DNA of 64,000 bases. Origin: Candidatus Gaiellasilicea maunaloa (lineage in GTDB: Bacteria; Actinomycetota; Thermoleophilia; Gaiellales; Gaiellaceae). The DNA lies in contig JANDLU010000001.1 of NCBI GenBank assembly GCA_024330215.1, forward strand, positions 1 to 64,000, in the 5' to 3' direction. A program made the position numbers and the translations under genes. The notes below the pieces were generated by a model that made no database searches, was not told where the DNA came from, and worked only from the letters and a program-made list of their open reading frames with translations. Positions 46,290 to 55,853 of the stretch are shown piece after piece; the stretch's first letter is position 1, and every line of letters starts with the position of its first letter.

Positions 46290-47653
46290 GCAGGCTCCTT
46301 GGTTCCAGACGTGGGGCTACCGGGGGTCCACAACTTCGTTTCCGAATCGGGCTTCTCCTTGTCGGGCGTCCAGATCGCCTCTCGCGCCTCCGCGACCTCC
46401 ATCGCGATCGGCTTGACCTCGGCCGCGACACGATCGAGCGCCGTCCGGAGCCGGATATCCTCGCGCAGGTCCTCGTGCCGGCCGCTCTCCCAGAGCTCCT
46501 CGAGCACGGCCTCGACGTCCTCGCCCGCCTCCTCGGCCTGCTCGCGAACCAACGCGCGCACCTCCTCGTCGGAGACCGCGATCCCGAGCTTGTCGGCGAC
46601 CGCCTCGAGTGCGAGCTCGCGCGCAACCGAGAGCGCCGCCTCGGCGGTCATCGCCTCGACGAGCTGCTCCGGCGTGCGGCCGGTGATCTCGAGATACGTC
46701 TCGGCCGCGATTCCGCGGCGCTCGAGCGAGCGAATGAAGCCGTTCAGGAGCTCGCGGGCGCGGGCCTCGACGAGCGGCCCGGACGGATTCACCCGCGACG
46801 CGCGGATGAGCATGTCGACCGCATTCGCGCGGAAGGCGTTCTCGATCTCGTCGGCGAGTTGCTCGCCCAGGCGACTCTCGATGTCGGTGCGCAGCTCGGC
46901 GAGCGTGTCGAACTCGCTCGCGGACCGCGCCAGCTCGTCGTCGAGCTCGGGCAGCACCTTCGCCTTGATCTCCTTGACGTGGATCTCGACCGACGCGCTC
47001 GTCTCGTCGGCGAGCTCGTAGGTGACGGTCTTCTGCTCCCCCGCCGAGCTGCCGCGTAGCGCAGCCTCGACCTCGTCGACAAGGCGGCCGGCGCCGAGCT
47101 CGACGACCGTGTCGCGCTGCTCGTCGCCATTCGGCGAGATCAGGTCGACGACGAGCATGTCGCCGTTCTGGGCTGCGCGGTCGCCGGCGGGAACAAGCTC
47201 GGAGACGGTGTCGCGCAGCGCCTCGAGCTCCTGCTCGACGAGCTCCTGCGGCACCTCGGCCTCGGGACGGCCGACCTCGAGCGTCGTCCAGTCGACGACC
47301 TCGACCTTCGGTTGCACCGGCACGGTCGCCTGGAACCGCCAGTCCTGCGAGGCCTCGGTCGGCAGCTCGTAATCGAACCGCGGCTGCGCGATCGGGCGAA
47401 TGCGGACACGCGCCGCGGCGTTCCAGAACCAGCCCGAGATGTGGCTGTCGACCGCCTCGGCGTAGATCCGCTCCTTCCCCAGCCGCTGGAGCAGGATCGG
47501 CGTCGGCACCTTGCCCTGCCGGAAGCCCGGGATCTTGACCGACGCCGCGAGGTCGTTCGTGGCGTGCTCGACGGCGTGGTGCACATCGTGGGCCGGAACC
47601 TCGATCGTCAATCGGACCGTATCGTTCTCGAGCTCTTCGACCGTCGTCGCCAC
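46286..47653 (-). CDS. tig: Trigger factor
   Basis: A 455-aa ribosome-associated chaperone. The N-terminal ribosome-binding motif is GFRQGKVP, then the PPIase domain (about 150-240, [17 protein letters not shown]), then the long C-terminal helical arms. GTG 47653 is nine bases after the arsC stop; a TTG at 47665 would add four residues. Confidence 0.96.
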   Translation of the reverse strand: MATTVEELENDTVRLTIEVPAHDVHHAVEHATNDLAASVKIPGFRQGKVPTPILLQRLGKERIYAEAVDSHISGWFWNAAARVRIRPIAQPRFDYELPTEASQDWRFQATVPVQPKVEVVDWTTLEVGRPEAEVPQELVEQELEALRDTVSELVPAGDRAAQNGDMLVVDLISPNGDEQRDTVVELGAGRLVDEVEAALRGSSAGEQKTVTYELADETSASVEIHVKEIKAKVLPELDDELARSASEFDTLAELRTDIESRLGEQLADEIENAFRANAVDMLIRASRVNPSGPLVEARARELLNGFIRSLERRGIAAETYLEITGRTPEQLVEAMTAEAALSVARELALEAVADKLGIAVSDEEVRALVREQAEEAGEDVEAVLEELWESGRHEDLREDIRLRTALDRVAAEVKPIAMEVAEAREAIWTPDKEKPDSETKLWTPGSPTSGTKEPA

Positions 47654-47661
47654 TCGTTCAT

Positions 47662-48066
47662 TCAAGCAGAGCAGCTTTGCCGTCCGTCGAGTCGGGCGGC
47701 GAGCTCGTCGACCCGGCAAGCGATCTCGTCGCGGATCTCGCGCACTCGTTCGAGCGGCTGGCCGATCGGGTCGGCGAGCGGCCAGTCGTGGTGCTCGCGA
47801 CCCGGCAGGCGCGGGCAGACGTCGCCACAGCCCATCGTTACGACCACGTCCGCCCAGGAGGCATCCGCCTCTGGCTCGAGCTGCCGCGGGCGACGGCCGG
47901 TGAGGTCGATGCCGAGCTCGCACATCACCTCGACGACCTGGGGATGAAGCACGGATTCGGCGTGACTCCCCGCCGAGCGCACCTCGTGCTCGTCGTTCCG
48001 CTCCAGGAACGCCTGCGCGATCTGAGAGCGGCCCGCGTTGCCGATGCAGAGGAAGAGGATGCGCAC
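47662..48066 (-). CDS. arsC: ArsC-type arsenate reductase/LMW phosphatase
   Basis: A 134-aa thioredoxin-dependent arsenate reductase relative. The P-loop is FLCIGNAGRSQIAQAF, where the usual CTGNSCRS reads CIGNAGRS. TMGCGDVCP and DWPLADPIGQ follow. Three Cys (Cys7, and the CGDVC pair) could run the disulfide relay. It heads a leaderless arsC-tig-clpP-clpX run, an unusual place for an arsenic gene. No ars regulator, pump or permease is nearby. Confidence 0.85.
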   Translation of the reverse strand: MRILFLCIGNAGRSQIAQAFLERNDEHEVRSAGSHAESVLHPQVVEVMCELGIDLTGRRPRQLEPEADASWADVVVTMGCGDVCPRLPGREHHDWPLADPIGQPLERVREIRDEIACRVDELAARLDGRQSCSA

Positions 48067-48071
48067 CGACG

Positions 48072-48078
48072 TAGGCTA
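48072..48078. promoter_or_regulatory. Shared -10 of a divergent leaderless promoter
   Basis: Forward TAGGCT (48072-48077) is followed by six bases and ATG 48084. Reverse TAGCCT (48078-48073) is followed by six bases and GTG 48066. The two -10 elements overlap by five bases and the entire intergenic gap is 17 bases. Confidence 0.75.
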
Positions 48079-48083
48079 GTCGG

Positions 48084-48661
48084 ATGCGACTGTACGTCCT
48101 CGTCCGCCATGGCCAGTCGGAGCTGAACGCCACGCACCGGATCAACGGCGACCCCGACGTTCCCGTGCGCCTGACGGCGCAGGGCGAGGAGGAGGCACGC
48201 GCGCTTGGGATGCAGATCGCGCACCTCGAGCTCGAGCTCTGCGTGCACACGCGCTTCGGGCGGACCCGGCAGACCGCCGAGCTGGCGCTCGAGGGTCGAG
48301 CCGTGCCCGTCCTCGTGGAGCCGCTCCTCGACGACATCGAGATCGGTGAGCTCGAGGGCCGGACGATCGATGACTATCGCGCCTGGAAGGACGAGCACGT
48401 CCGCTCCGATCCCTTCCCGGGCGGCGAGAGCCTCGACGACGCGGCTCTGCGCTACGCCGACGCGTTCGAACGCCTACTCGACCGTGACGAGCCGCGCGTG
48501 CTCATCGTCTGCCACGAGATCCCGGTGCGCTACGCGCTGAACGCCGCCGCGGGCTCGGATGACCTCGACGGCCCGGCCCACCAGATCGGCAACTGCATCC
48601 CGCACCTCTTCGACGAAGCCGGTCTGCGGCGAGCTGCGCAGGCCATTCGTCGCCTCGTCGG

Positions 48662-48665
<4 letters not shown>
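48084..48665 (+). CDS. Histidine phosphatase family protein
   Basis: A 193-aa phosphoglycerate mutase-like phosphatase with the catalytic RHG motif in VLVRHGQSELN, second His in VCHEIP and the Glu in DDIEIGELEG. Substrate not deducible. Leaderless start; its 3' end overlaps the aspS stop (48662-48665). Confidence 0.9.
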
Positions 48666-49948
<1,283 letters not shown>

Positions 49949-50208
49949 CGGTGGTCACCTCCTCGGACGATCGCCTGGAGGTGCGGACGGGAGGCGCTCC
50001 CGCGGTGCCACCGCACTTCGCCGCCTCACGGCGGCCTCGATTCGGGCCCGATGACGGGGGCGACCGACGGGGTCTACTGAGCCTGCAATCACAATGGATT
50101 GAGGGCGTTCTTCCCGCAGCTCCGGAGTGTTGTTCACGGGTGACCGAAGACCGCCTTCACAGCTCCCGGCGGCTCTCTCGGCTCCGGACGATCCCGCTAC
50201 TCGTCTCC
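49949..50208 (-). promoter_or_regulatory. T-box riboswitch, translational type, Asn specifier
   Basis: On the minus strand, stem I closes GGAG (50208-50205) with CTCC (50127-50124) and GGG (50195-50193) with CCC (50140-50138). The internal loop holds AGTA (50201-50198) on one side and GAACA on the other, giving specifier AAC (50134-50132). The antisequestrator has outer helix GTGCGG/CCGCAC, T-box bulge TGGCACC (50010-50004) and inner helix GCGGGAG/CTCCCGT. In the off state CACCTCC (49983-49977) pairs with the Shine-Dalgarno GGAGGTG (49962-49956). Control is therefore of translation start. This accounts for the gene-free stretch between aspS and tRNA-Leu. Confidence 0.88.
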
Positions 50209-50226
50209 GTCGACGCTTTGAGGTCG

Positions 50227-50232
50227 ATGATA
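50227..50232 (-). promoter_or_regulatory. -10 box of the T-box/aspS transcript
   Basis: TATCAT read on the minus strand, placing the RNA start near 50220, just ahead of stem I. No convincing -35. Confidence 0.5.
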
Positions 50233-50349
50233 GCGAAGGGGACAGTGCGCTAGCCGACCCGGAGAGCCGTGCTCTCAGGCGCGCGACGCGACCCCCGGGA
50301 GACGGGCTCCGCCGCCCGCGAGATCGCGCAGACCGGCGGCTAGGAGCAG

Positions 50350-50433
50350 TGCGGGCGAGAGGACTTGAACCTCCAAGGGCCGAAGCCCACCGGGACCTAA
50401 ACCCGGCGCGTCTGCCAGTTCCGCCACGCCCGC
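50350..50433 (-). tRNA. tRNA-Leu (TAG)
   Basis: 84 nt with the long variable arm. Acceptor GCGGGCG/CGCCCGC, anticodon arm CCGGG-TTTAGGT-CCCGG giving TAG, discriminator A. No encoded CCA. Confidence 0.97.
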
Positions 50434-50456
50434 GCGACTCAAGGATAGAGCGCACC

Positions 50457-50575
50457 GTAGAACCAGGGTCAAGACCCGACCGCGGTCAGAGGCGGCCTGG
50501 CTCGGCCGGGCTCGCCTGATGTATTCACACGGTTCGGCAGGATTGTGTGAATGCAAGACCTGACCCCGGTTCTGC
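50457..50575. repeat. MITE/REP-like inverted-repeat element
   Basis: Imperfect 20-base inverted ends: GTAGAACCAGGGTCAAGACC (50457-50476) and the complement of GCAGAACCGGGGTCAGGTCT (50556-50575). Inside is a smaller palindrome ATTCACAC/GTGTGAAT (50523-50530, 50545-50552). No open frame. Lies between two tRNA genes. Confidence 0.5.
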
Positions 50576-50678
50576 GCCCAGAACCAGCGGTTCAGGGCAG
50601 CTCAAGGCGGAGATCGTCCGCAGACCCCAAAACGGCGCAACCGGCATGTCCAAGCCGTTTTCGCCGACTCGAACGGAG

Positions 50679-50750
50679 TGGCCCCGGGTGGAGTCGAACC
50701 ACCGCGCGCAGATTCGAAGTCTGCCGCTCTATCCACTGAGCTACGGGGCC
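50679..50750 (-). tRNA. tRNA-Arg (TCG)
   Basis: 72 nt. Acceptor GGCCCCG/CGGGGCC, anticodon arm GCAGA-CTTCGAA-TCTGC, anticodon TCG, T arm GGTGG-TTCGACT-CCACC, discriminator A. No encoded CCA. Confidence 0.97.
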
Positions 50751-50798
50751 GGGCTGACGCTGAGTATGCCCGACGTCGGCCCGGCCCCAGCTCCCGGC

Positions 50799-51710
50799 TC
50801 AGTGCTTGGCCACCTGCACGATGTCGTAGCGCGTCGTCGGTGTCGGCGGCGTCCCGAACCGTGCGTTGACCGCGTAGAGGCGCGCGCCGAGATCGTCGAT
50901 CGTGGTCGGCACGTCGAAGTCCGCGTCGATCAGGTAGTCCGTGATCCGACCCGAGTCGAGCCCCCGCGAGAGCGCGATCCGCGCGATCTTGTTGTCGCGG
51001 TTCTGGACGACGAAGAGCGTCTTGCCGTCCAGCAGGATGCCGTCGCCGTTCCGGACGGTGTCGCCGCCGAGATCGATCTCGTGGGTCTCGCCGGCCATCG
51101 TGACAGTGAAGAGCTTGCCGGTGTTGCTCTGGACGATCACGAGCCGCTTGCCATCCGCGGTCGCGTCGATCCCGTTCACGTTGAAGCCCGCCGCGTAGGC
51201 GATATCGCCGCTGTACGGAACCGTCCGGACCGCCGTCGCCGCTCCGGGGCGTCCGCCCGGGCCGAGCGGAATGCGGTAGAGCACGGGATTGATGGAATCG
51301 GTGAACCACGCGTCCGTGCGCGTGACGACGACGTCGTTGATGAAGGTCGGGCTCGTCGTCAGCTGGTAGCTCGCGAGCTCCGCGCCGGTCGTTGCCGAGT
51401 AGACGAACGCCTTCCCGGTCGGCCCGCCGGCGACGAAGAGACGGCCGTGACTCGCCGCGACGCCGATCGCCGCCCTGCCCGCGCCGCCGGGCACGAGCAC
51501 GCTTCCGTGACCGGTGCGGAGATCGCCGCGGTAGATCGCGCCGGTCGGGATCGAGCCGACGTAGAATGTGGTGCCGGCGATCGCGATCCCCTCCGGCTGG
51601 AAGCCGTCCGGGAGCCGGATCGTCTCGGGAAAGCCCTTCTCGATCGCCGCGTGTGTGCCGGCAGCCGCAATCGCGGCGAGTGCCACGAGGAGCAGTAGGA
51701 CTCGTCTCAT
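50799..51710 (-). CDS. Secreted SMP-30/beta-propeller-like protein
   Basis: A 303-aa exported protein. The signal peptide is RVLLLLVALAAIAAAGTHA. Repeating blades of the SMP-30/gluconolactonase or NHL type follow (LPDGFQPEGIAIAGTTFYVGS, NVNGIDATADGKRLVIVQ in part, DGILLDGKTLFVVQNRDN). Function unknown; no obvious catalytic set. ATG 51710 with GGGAGG upstream. Confidence 0.8.
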   Translation of the reverse strand: MRRVLLLLVALAAIAAAGTHAAIEKGFPETIRLPDGFQPEGIAIAGTTFYVGSIPTGAIYRGDLRTGHGSVLVPGGAGRAAIGVAASHGRLFVAGGPTGKAFVYSATTGAELASYQLTTSPTFINDVVVTRTDAWFTDSINPVLYRIPLGPGGRPGAATAVRTVPYSGDIAYAAGFNVNGIDATADGKRLVIVQSNTGKLFTVTMAGETHEIDLGGDTVRNGDGILLDGKTLFVVQNRDNKIARIALSRGLDSGRITDYLIDADFDVPTTIDDLGARLYAVNARFGTPPTPTTRYDIVQVAKH

Positions 51711-51765
51711 GGAACCTCCCTTTCGCTGGTGACTCGATTTCGTCGGGCTACACTGTCCGAGCACG

Positions 51766-51838
51766 GTGGCGGTAGCTCAGTCGGTAGAGCTCCGGGTTGT
51801 GGTCCCGGTGGTCGCGGGTTCGAGTCCCGTCCGCCACC
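51766..51838 (+). tRNA. tRNA-His (GTG)
   Basis: Acceptor GTGGCGG/CCGCCAC with C73 opposite the G at 51765 (G-1), anticodon arm CCGGG-TTGTGGT-CCCGG, T arm GCGGG-TTCGAGT-CCCGT. The G-1:C73 pair marks tRNA-His. No encoded CCA. Confidence 0.97.
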
Positions 51839-51851
51839 TGCTCTTGTTGGC

Positions 51852-51890
51852 GCAAGTTCGGGATCTGCGGAAAGCAGATTCCGAACTTGC
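51852..51890 (+). terminator. Terminator hairpin after tRNA-His
   Basis: 17-base arms 51852-51868 and 51874-51890 (GCAAGTTCGG.../...CCGAACTTGC) with one mismatched position around the loop GGAAA. No T-run. Directly downstream of tRNA-His. Confidence 0.75.
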
Positions 51891-51920
51891 AACGACCGCT
51901 GAGGGGAAACCGACCGCTGG

Positions 51921-52478
51921 TCACGCACGCTCGGTGGACGCCTTCTGGCCGGCGTGCTTGCCCTCCTTGAACTCCTCGACGAGCTTGTTGCAGAAGGCCG
52001 GGAGATCGTCCGGCTTGCGGCTCGAGACGAGCCCTTCGTCGACGTGCACCTCCTCATCCACCCAGGTCGCGCCGGCGTTGCGGATGTCGGTCTGGAGGCT
52101 CGGCCAGGACGTGAGCGTGCGACCGCGTAGGACGCCTGCCTCGACGAGCGTCCACGGGCCGTGGCAGATCGCCGCGACCGGCTTTCCTTGCTCGAAGAAC
52201 GCGCGCGCGAAGGCGACGGCGTTCTCGTCGGTGCGAAGCTGATCCGGGTTGCCCACGCCGCCGGGTAGGACGAGCGCGTCGTAGTCGTCGGCCGAGGCCT
52301 CCTCGACCGTGCGCTCGACCTTGAAGGTGTCCGCCTTGTCGAAGTGGTGGAATCCCTGGATCTCGCCCTCGTGCAGGGAGACGAGCTCGGGTGTCCAACC
52401 CTCCGCCTCGACCGCCTTCCAGGGCTCGGTGAGCTCGACCTGCTCGAACATGTCCGTTGCGAGAAACGCGATCTTCAC
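51921..52478 (-). CDS. DJ-1/PfpI family protein
   Basis: A 185-aa class I glutamine-amidotransferase-like fold with the nucleophile elbow Cys in AICHGPW and the upstream Glu in FEQVELTEP. Members include proteases, deglycases and chaperones, so activity is uncertain. GTG 52478 follows AGGAGG. Confidence 0.9.
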   Translation of the reverse strand: MKIAFLATDMFEQVELTEPWKAVEAEGWTPELVSLHEGEIQGFHHFDKADTFKVERTVEEASADDYDALVLPGGVGNPDQLRTDENAVAFARAFFEQGKPVAAICHGPWTLVEAGVLRGRTLTSWPSLQTDIRNAGATWVDEEVHVDEGLVSSRKPDDLPAFCNKLVEEFKEGKHAGQKASTERA

Positions 52479-52497
52479 GGCTTTCCTCCTCGTGTCG

Positions 52498-52692
52498 TTA
52501 CCTCGTGCGCTTCCCCTGCTTCGGCGCGGCAAACGTCGGATCGCTCCATCGAGCGTTTCGGTACCGAGCGCCGGGGCCGCGGTACGCGAGCTCGGCCGCC
52601 GGGCGCTCGTCGCGAAGGCCGAGGACGACTGCCGCCGCGCCGGCCCGGTTACTCCACTCGTCGCGGGTCTGCCTCGCCGGGTCGGCCTCCAC
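52498..52692 (-). CDS. Small protein, hypothetical
   Basis: A 64-aa frame whose middle (WSNRAGAAAVVLGLRDERP, ELAYRGPGARYRNARWSDP) is rich in aromatic residues and balanced in composition, unlike shadow frames here. GTG 52692 lies inside the 3' end of the DUF1932 gene (44-base overlap). Weak start evidence. Family unknown. Confidence 0.35.
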   Translation of the reverse strand: MEADPARQTRDEWSNRAGAAAVVLGLRDERPAAELAYRGPGARYRNARWSDPTFAAPKQGKRTR

Positions 52693-53551
52693 CTCGTGCG
52701 CCGAGCGCGTCGAGGACGTCCTCGAGGCGCGCCTCCGACCCGATCGATTCCGGGGCCGACTTGGCGAGCTCGGTGCGGGCGAGCGCGACGTAGAGCGCCG
52801 CGAAGCCGTCGAAGAGCTCTCGCGGCAAGCCGGCCGCCGCCTGAGTCGTAGCGATCTCGCGCATCTCGCCCGCATAGCGCTCGGCCTTCGTCGCGGCTCG
52901 CCCGATCGAGCTAGCCGCCCGCTCGACGAGCTCGGGGTGCGACTCGCGCAGGTCGTCCAGCACGTGAGGGAGGACGCCGTTCGCGTGTGCCGCGAGCAGC
53001 GCATGCGCGAGCAGCCCGATCGTCCCCTTGTAGACCGACGCCGTCGACATCTTCACGGCCGAGGCGATGCCGACTTCCGTCCCGACGACGTGCGCATCGA
53101 TCCCGGGGGCGATCAGGGCGGCGAGCTCCCCGGCACGGGCACCGGAGAGGTAGATGCGGGTGGAACCGTCCGAATGAGGCGGTCCGCCGGAGATCGAGCC
53201 GTCAACGAGGTCGAGGCCGCTGCCCGCGAGCCGGGTGTCGATCGCGCGCGCGGTGGCCGGTGCGATCGCATTCAGATCGGCGACGAGTGGATCGGCGTCG
53301 GTGCGCCGGGCGGCCGTCGCGATGTCCGCCGCGACCGCTGCGCCGATCTCCGGCGGAACGATCGAGAGCACGATGTCCGAGACCCGCACCACCGCATCGA
53401 GGTCGGCGAGCAGCTCGAGGCCGTGCGCGAGCTCGCGCGTCCGGGCGCTGCGCCCGGCGAGCGTCGCGACCACACGTGCGCCTCCGGCCGCGTAAGCGCG
53501 CCCGACGGCGCTCCCCATCGCGCCCGGACTGACGATTCCGATCGTGAGCAC
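52649..53551 (-). CDS. NAD(P)-binding DUF1932 oxidoreductase
   Basis: A 300-aa 6-phosphogluconate/hydroxyisobutyrate-dehydrogenase-like protein. Rossmann start TIGIVSPGAMGSAVG, then DLNAIAPATARAI, VDGSISGGPP, and the C-terminal DUF1932 helix bundle (VKMSTASVYKGTIGLLAHALL). Substrate unknown. Faces the tRNA-Arg gene. Confidence 0.88.
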   Translation of the reverse strand: MLTIGIVSPGAMGSAVGRAYAAGGARVVATLAGRSARTRELAHGLELLADLDAVVRVSDIVLSIVPPEIGAAVAADIATAARRTDADPLVADLNAIAPATARAIDTRLAGSGLDLVDGSISGGPPHSDGSTRIYLSGARAGELAALIAPGIDAHVVGTEVGIASAVKMSTASVYKGTIGLLAHALLAAHANGVLPHVLDDLRESHPELVERAASSIGRAATKAERYAGEMREIATTQAAAGLPRELFDGFAALYVALARTELAKSAPESIGSEARLEDVLDALGARGGGRPGEADPRRVE

Positions 53552-53597
53552 TCCCGGACGATAGAGGCCGCAGGACCCGGCGATACGCTGTCGGCGA

Positions 53598-53670
53598 GCG
53601 CCCGTAGCTCAGCGGACAGAGCGACGGCCTTCTAAGCCGTGGGTCGGAGGTTCGAATCCTCCCGGGCGCA
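53598..53670 (+). tRNA. tRNA-Arg (TCT)
   Basis: 73 nt. Acceptor GCGCCCG/CGGGCGC, anticodon arm ACGGC-CTTCTAA-GCCGT, anticodon TCT, T arm GGAGG-TTCGAAT-CCTCC, discriminator A. No encoded CCA. Confidence 0.97.
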
Positions 53671-53741
53671 CTCGCGATCACTGGGCGGGCAGCTACCGGC
53701 CGCCGCAGCGGACGAGGAGTCTCTGGGTCGCCGGCCGGTGG

Positions 53742-54320
53742 CTAGGAGCGGGCGCCGAAGTCCGTGGTGATGATTGTCACGTCTCGGTTGCCGTACACGC
53801 CCGGCGCCTGCTCGACGATAACGACCGAGAGGCCGATCTCGCGCCAACGGGGAGTCAGGATGTTCTGCCGATGGCCCGGGCTCTTCAGCCAGCGCTGGAG
53901 CGCCTCCGAGGCGTTGATCGTCGGCGAGGCCCAGAGGATGTTCTCGCCCACCGACCAGCTGCCGTAGCCCTTCGAGTCGTAGAAGCGCTCAACTCGCTTC
54001 TCGAAACCGCTGCCATCGCGGGACGCGTGCGCGAAGAAGCCATGCCGGGCCATCGCGCGCGAGTGGAGATCGGCGGCGGCGTCGAGAGAGGTCGCAGGCC
54101 GGAGCGGGACTAGGCCATGCTCGCGCCTGATCGCGTTCAGCTCGACGAGCACCTGACCCTCGAGCGCGTTTGCGGAGTCGATCGTCCGGGCCGACCTGCC
54201 CGTGGCTTCCGCACCGGTCACGTCGATTGCGAGCGCGAAGATGCCCGCCAGTACCGCAAGACCTCCGAGGAATCCCCTCTCCACACCCGGCGGATCGGCG
54301 CCGCGGCGGTCGGAGACCAT
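53742..54320 (-). CDS. CAP/SCP-domain secreted protein
   Basis: A 192-aa protein with an N-terminal membrane segment (GFLGGLAVLAGIFALAIDV) and a CAP domain: LNAIRREHGLVPLRP, HGFFAHASRDGSGF, VGENILWASP, WLKSPGHRQNIL and a final FG. Extracellular; role unknown. A second CAP gene is at 57051. Confidence 0.88.
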   Translation of the reverse strand: MVSDRRGADPPGVERGFLGGLAVLAGIFALAIDVTGAEATGRSARTIDSANALEGQVLVELNAIRREHGLVPLRPATSLDAAADLHSRAMARHGFFAHASRDGSGFEKRVERFYDSKGYGSWSVGENILWASPTINASEALQRWLKSPGHRQNILTPRWREIGLSVVIVEQAPGVYGNRDVTIITTDFGARS

Positions 54321-54343
54321 CCTCCGAACGAGCTATTCGTCGA

Positions 54344-55423
54344 TCAAGGCTCGGCAGGCGCCACTCCCGGTCGCTCGACGAGCCGTTCTCGCCGATGCCG
54401 CAGGTGGTCGACGAGAAGCACCTGGATCGTGCCGGCCACAGGGATCGCGGCGAGGGCTCCGACCACGCCCGCGAGCTCGGCTCCGATCAGGACCGCGACC
54501 AGGACGGCGAGCGGCGAGAGCTGGACCGTACGCCCGTAGACGACCGGCTGGAGCACGTGATTCTCGAGCTGCTGATAGATGACGAAGAAGACGAGAATCA
54601 CGATCCCCGCGGTGGTCGAGTCGAGGAAGGCAACGGTCGTGACGAGGATTGCGGCGATCGTGGCGCCGGCGAGCGGGATCAGGTCGAGGATCGCGACGAG
54701 CAGGCCGAGCGCGATCGCAAAGGGGACGCCGACGAGGAGCAGGACCAGTGTCGAGACGACCCCGGCGATCAGGCTGATCGTGAGATTGCCGGTGACGTAG
54801 CCGCCGATCGTCCGGTAGATGTCGTGGCCGACGGCGCGCCAGCGCGGCTGTGACCCCTCCGGCAGCAGCGTGTAGAAGCGCTCGACCCAGGCCGGCCCCT
54901 CGAGCAGCATGAACAGGGTGAGGAACGCGATCGTCACGACCGCGATCACCGCGCTGATCACGCTCTTCGTGATCGCAAGCGCCGTCCCCGAGATCCCGAG
55001 CGCGCCGCCCGCGCCGCCCGCCTCCACGGCTTCGCGCACCCTGGCGGTGATCTGATACTCGCGCTCGAGGAAGCCGAGCCGGCCGTGTCCGCTCGTCAGG
55101 TCCTCGACATAGGTGGGCAACGTGTCGAGGAAGTTGTTCACCTGCTCGATCAGGATCGGGACGAAGGTGGCGCCGAGGGCGGCGATCGCCGCGAGGGCGC
55201 CGAAGTAGGCGATCAGGACCGCGAGCCCGCGCCGCGCGACGCCGTGCGCCTGGAGCCACTCGACCGCGGGGTTGAGCGCGACGGCGAGGAAGACGGCGAC
55301 GAGGATCCAGATCAGGACGTCGCGGGCGACCTGGATGACCTGGATCAGAACGACCGCGGCGAGGATGATCCCGAGGACGGCGACGATCGCACGCGGTCGG
55401 AAGCGGACGAGGCGCTCCTCCAT
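54344..55423 (-). CDS. AI-2E family transporter
   Basis: A 359-aa polytopic membrane protein of the AI-2E family, with about eight helices. It has the typical LNPAVEWLQ, FIPILIEQVNNF-like and LIPLAGATIAAI-type stretches, and the C-terminal YQQLENHVLQPVVYGRTVQLSPL motif. Members export small molecules or ions; substrate unknown. ATG 55423 has TATCGT seven bases upstream; GTG 55441 would add six residues. Confidence 0.92.
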   Translation of the reverse strand: MEERLVRFRPRAIVAVLGIILAAVVLIQVIQVARDVLIWILVAVFLAVALNPAVEWLQAHGVARRGLAVLIAYFGALAAIAALGATFVPILIEQVNNFLDTLPTYVEDLTSGHGRLGFLEREYQITARVREAVEAGGAGGALGISGTALAITKSVISAVIAVVTIAFLTLFMLLEGPAWVERFYTLLPEGSQPRWRAVGHDIYRTIGGYVTGNLTISLIAGVVSTLVLLLVGVPFAIALGLLVAILDLIPLAGATIAAILVTTVAFLDSTTAGIVILVFFVIYQQLENHVLQPVVYGRTVQLSPLAVLVAVLIGAELAGVVGALAAIPVAGTIQVLLVDHLRHRRERLVERPGVAPAEP

Positions 55424-55487
55424 CCGGGCGACGATACGCACCCCGTCGGATGTTTCGAGCCTCTCGGCGGGAGGGCATCTCCTGGCC

Positions 55488-55778
55488 GTGAGCCTCCGCG
55501 GGAATCCGATCTCCGAAACCGCGATGCTTCCCGACGGCCGCTCGATCCGGATCGACGTCGGGGTGGCGCGCGATCCCTACGTGGCCGAGCGCACCGACAC
55601 GGTGAGCGTCGAGCTGCACGAGGGAGACGTCGTCCTCGCCTCGCTGAACACGGTGCTCGAGCCGGAGCAGGACTCGGAAGCACGTGCGCTCGCACGCGAG
55701 ATCAAGGCCGAGCTCGAGTCGGGAGAGATCGAGCCGACGGCAGGCGAGATCGAGCGGCTCGCCGACCAGCCGCGCTAG
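55488..55778 (+). CDS. Small hypothetical protein
   Basis: A 96-aa protein of beta-rich start (RSIRIDVGVARDPYVAERTDT) and an acidic helical end (EARALAREIKAELESGEIEPT). No membrane segment. GTG 55488 has only a distant GGGAGG; ATG 55524 is an alternative. Family unknown. Confidence 0.55.
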   Translation: MSLRGNPISETAMLPDGRSIRIDVGVARDPYVAERTDTVSVELHEGDVVLASLNTVLEPEQDSEARALAREIKAELESGEIEPTAGEIERLADQPR

Positions 55779-55853
55779 CGACGGAGTGTGCGGGCCTCCT
55801 CGCGCTCCCGAGTCTTTACTGGTACGAACAAGTGTACGAGAGGGACGGACGGA

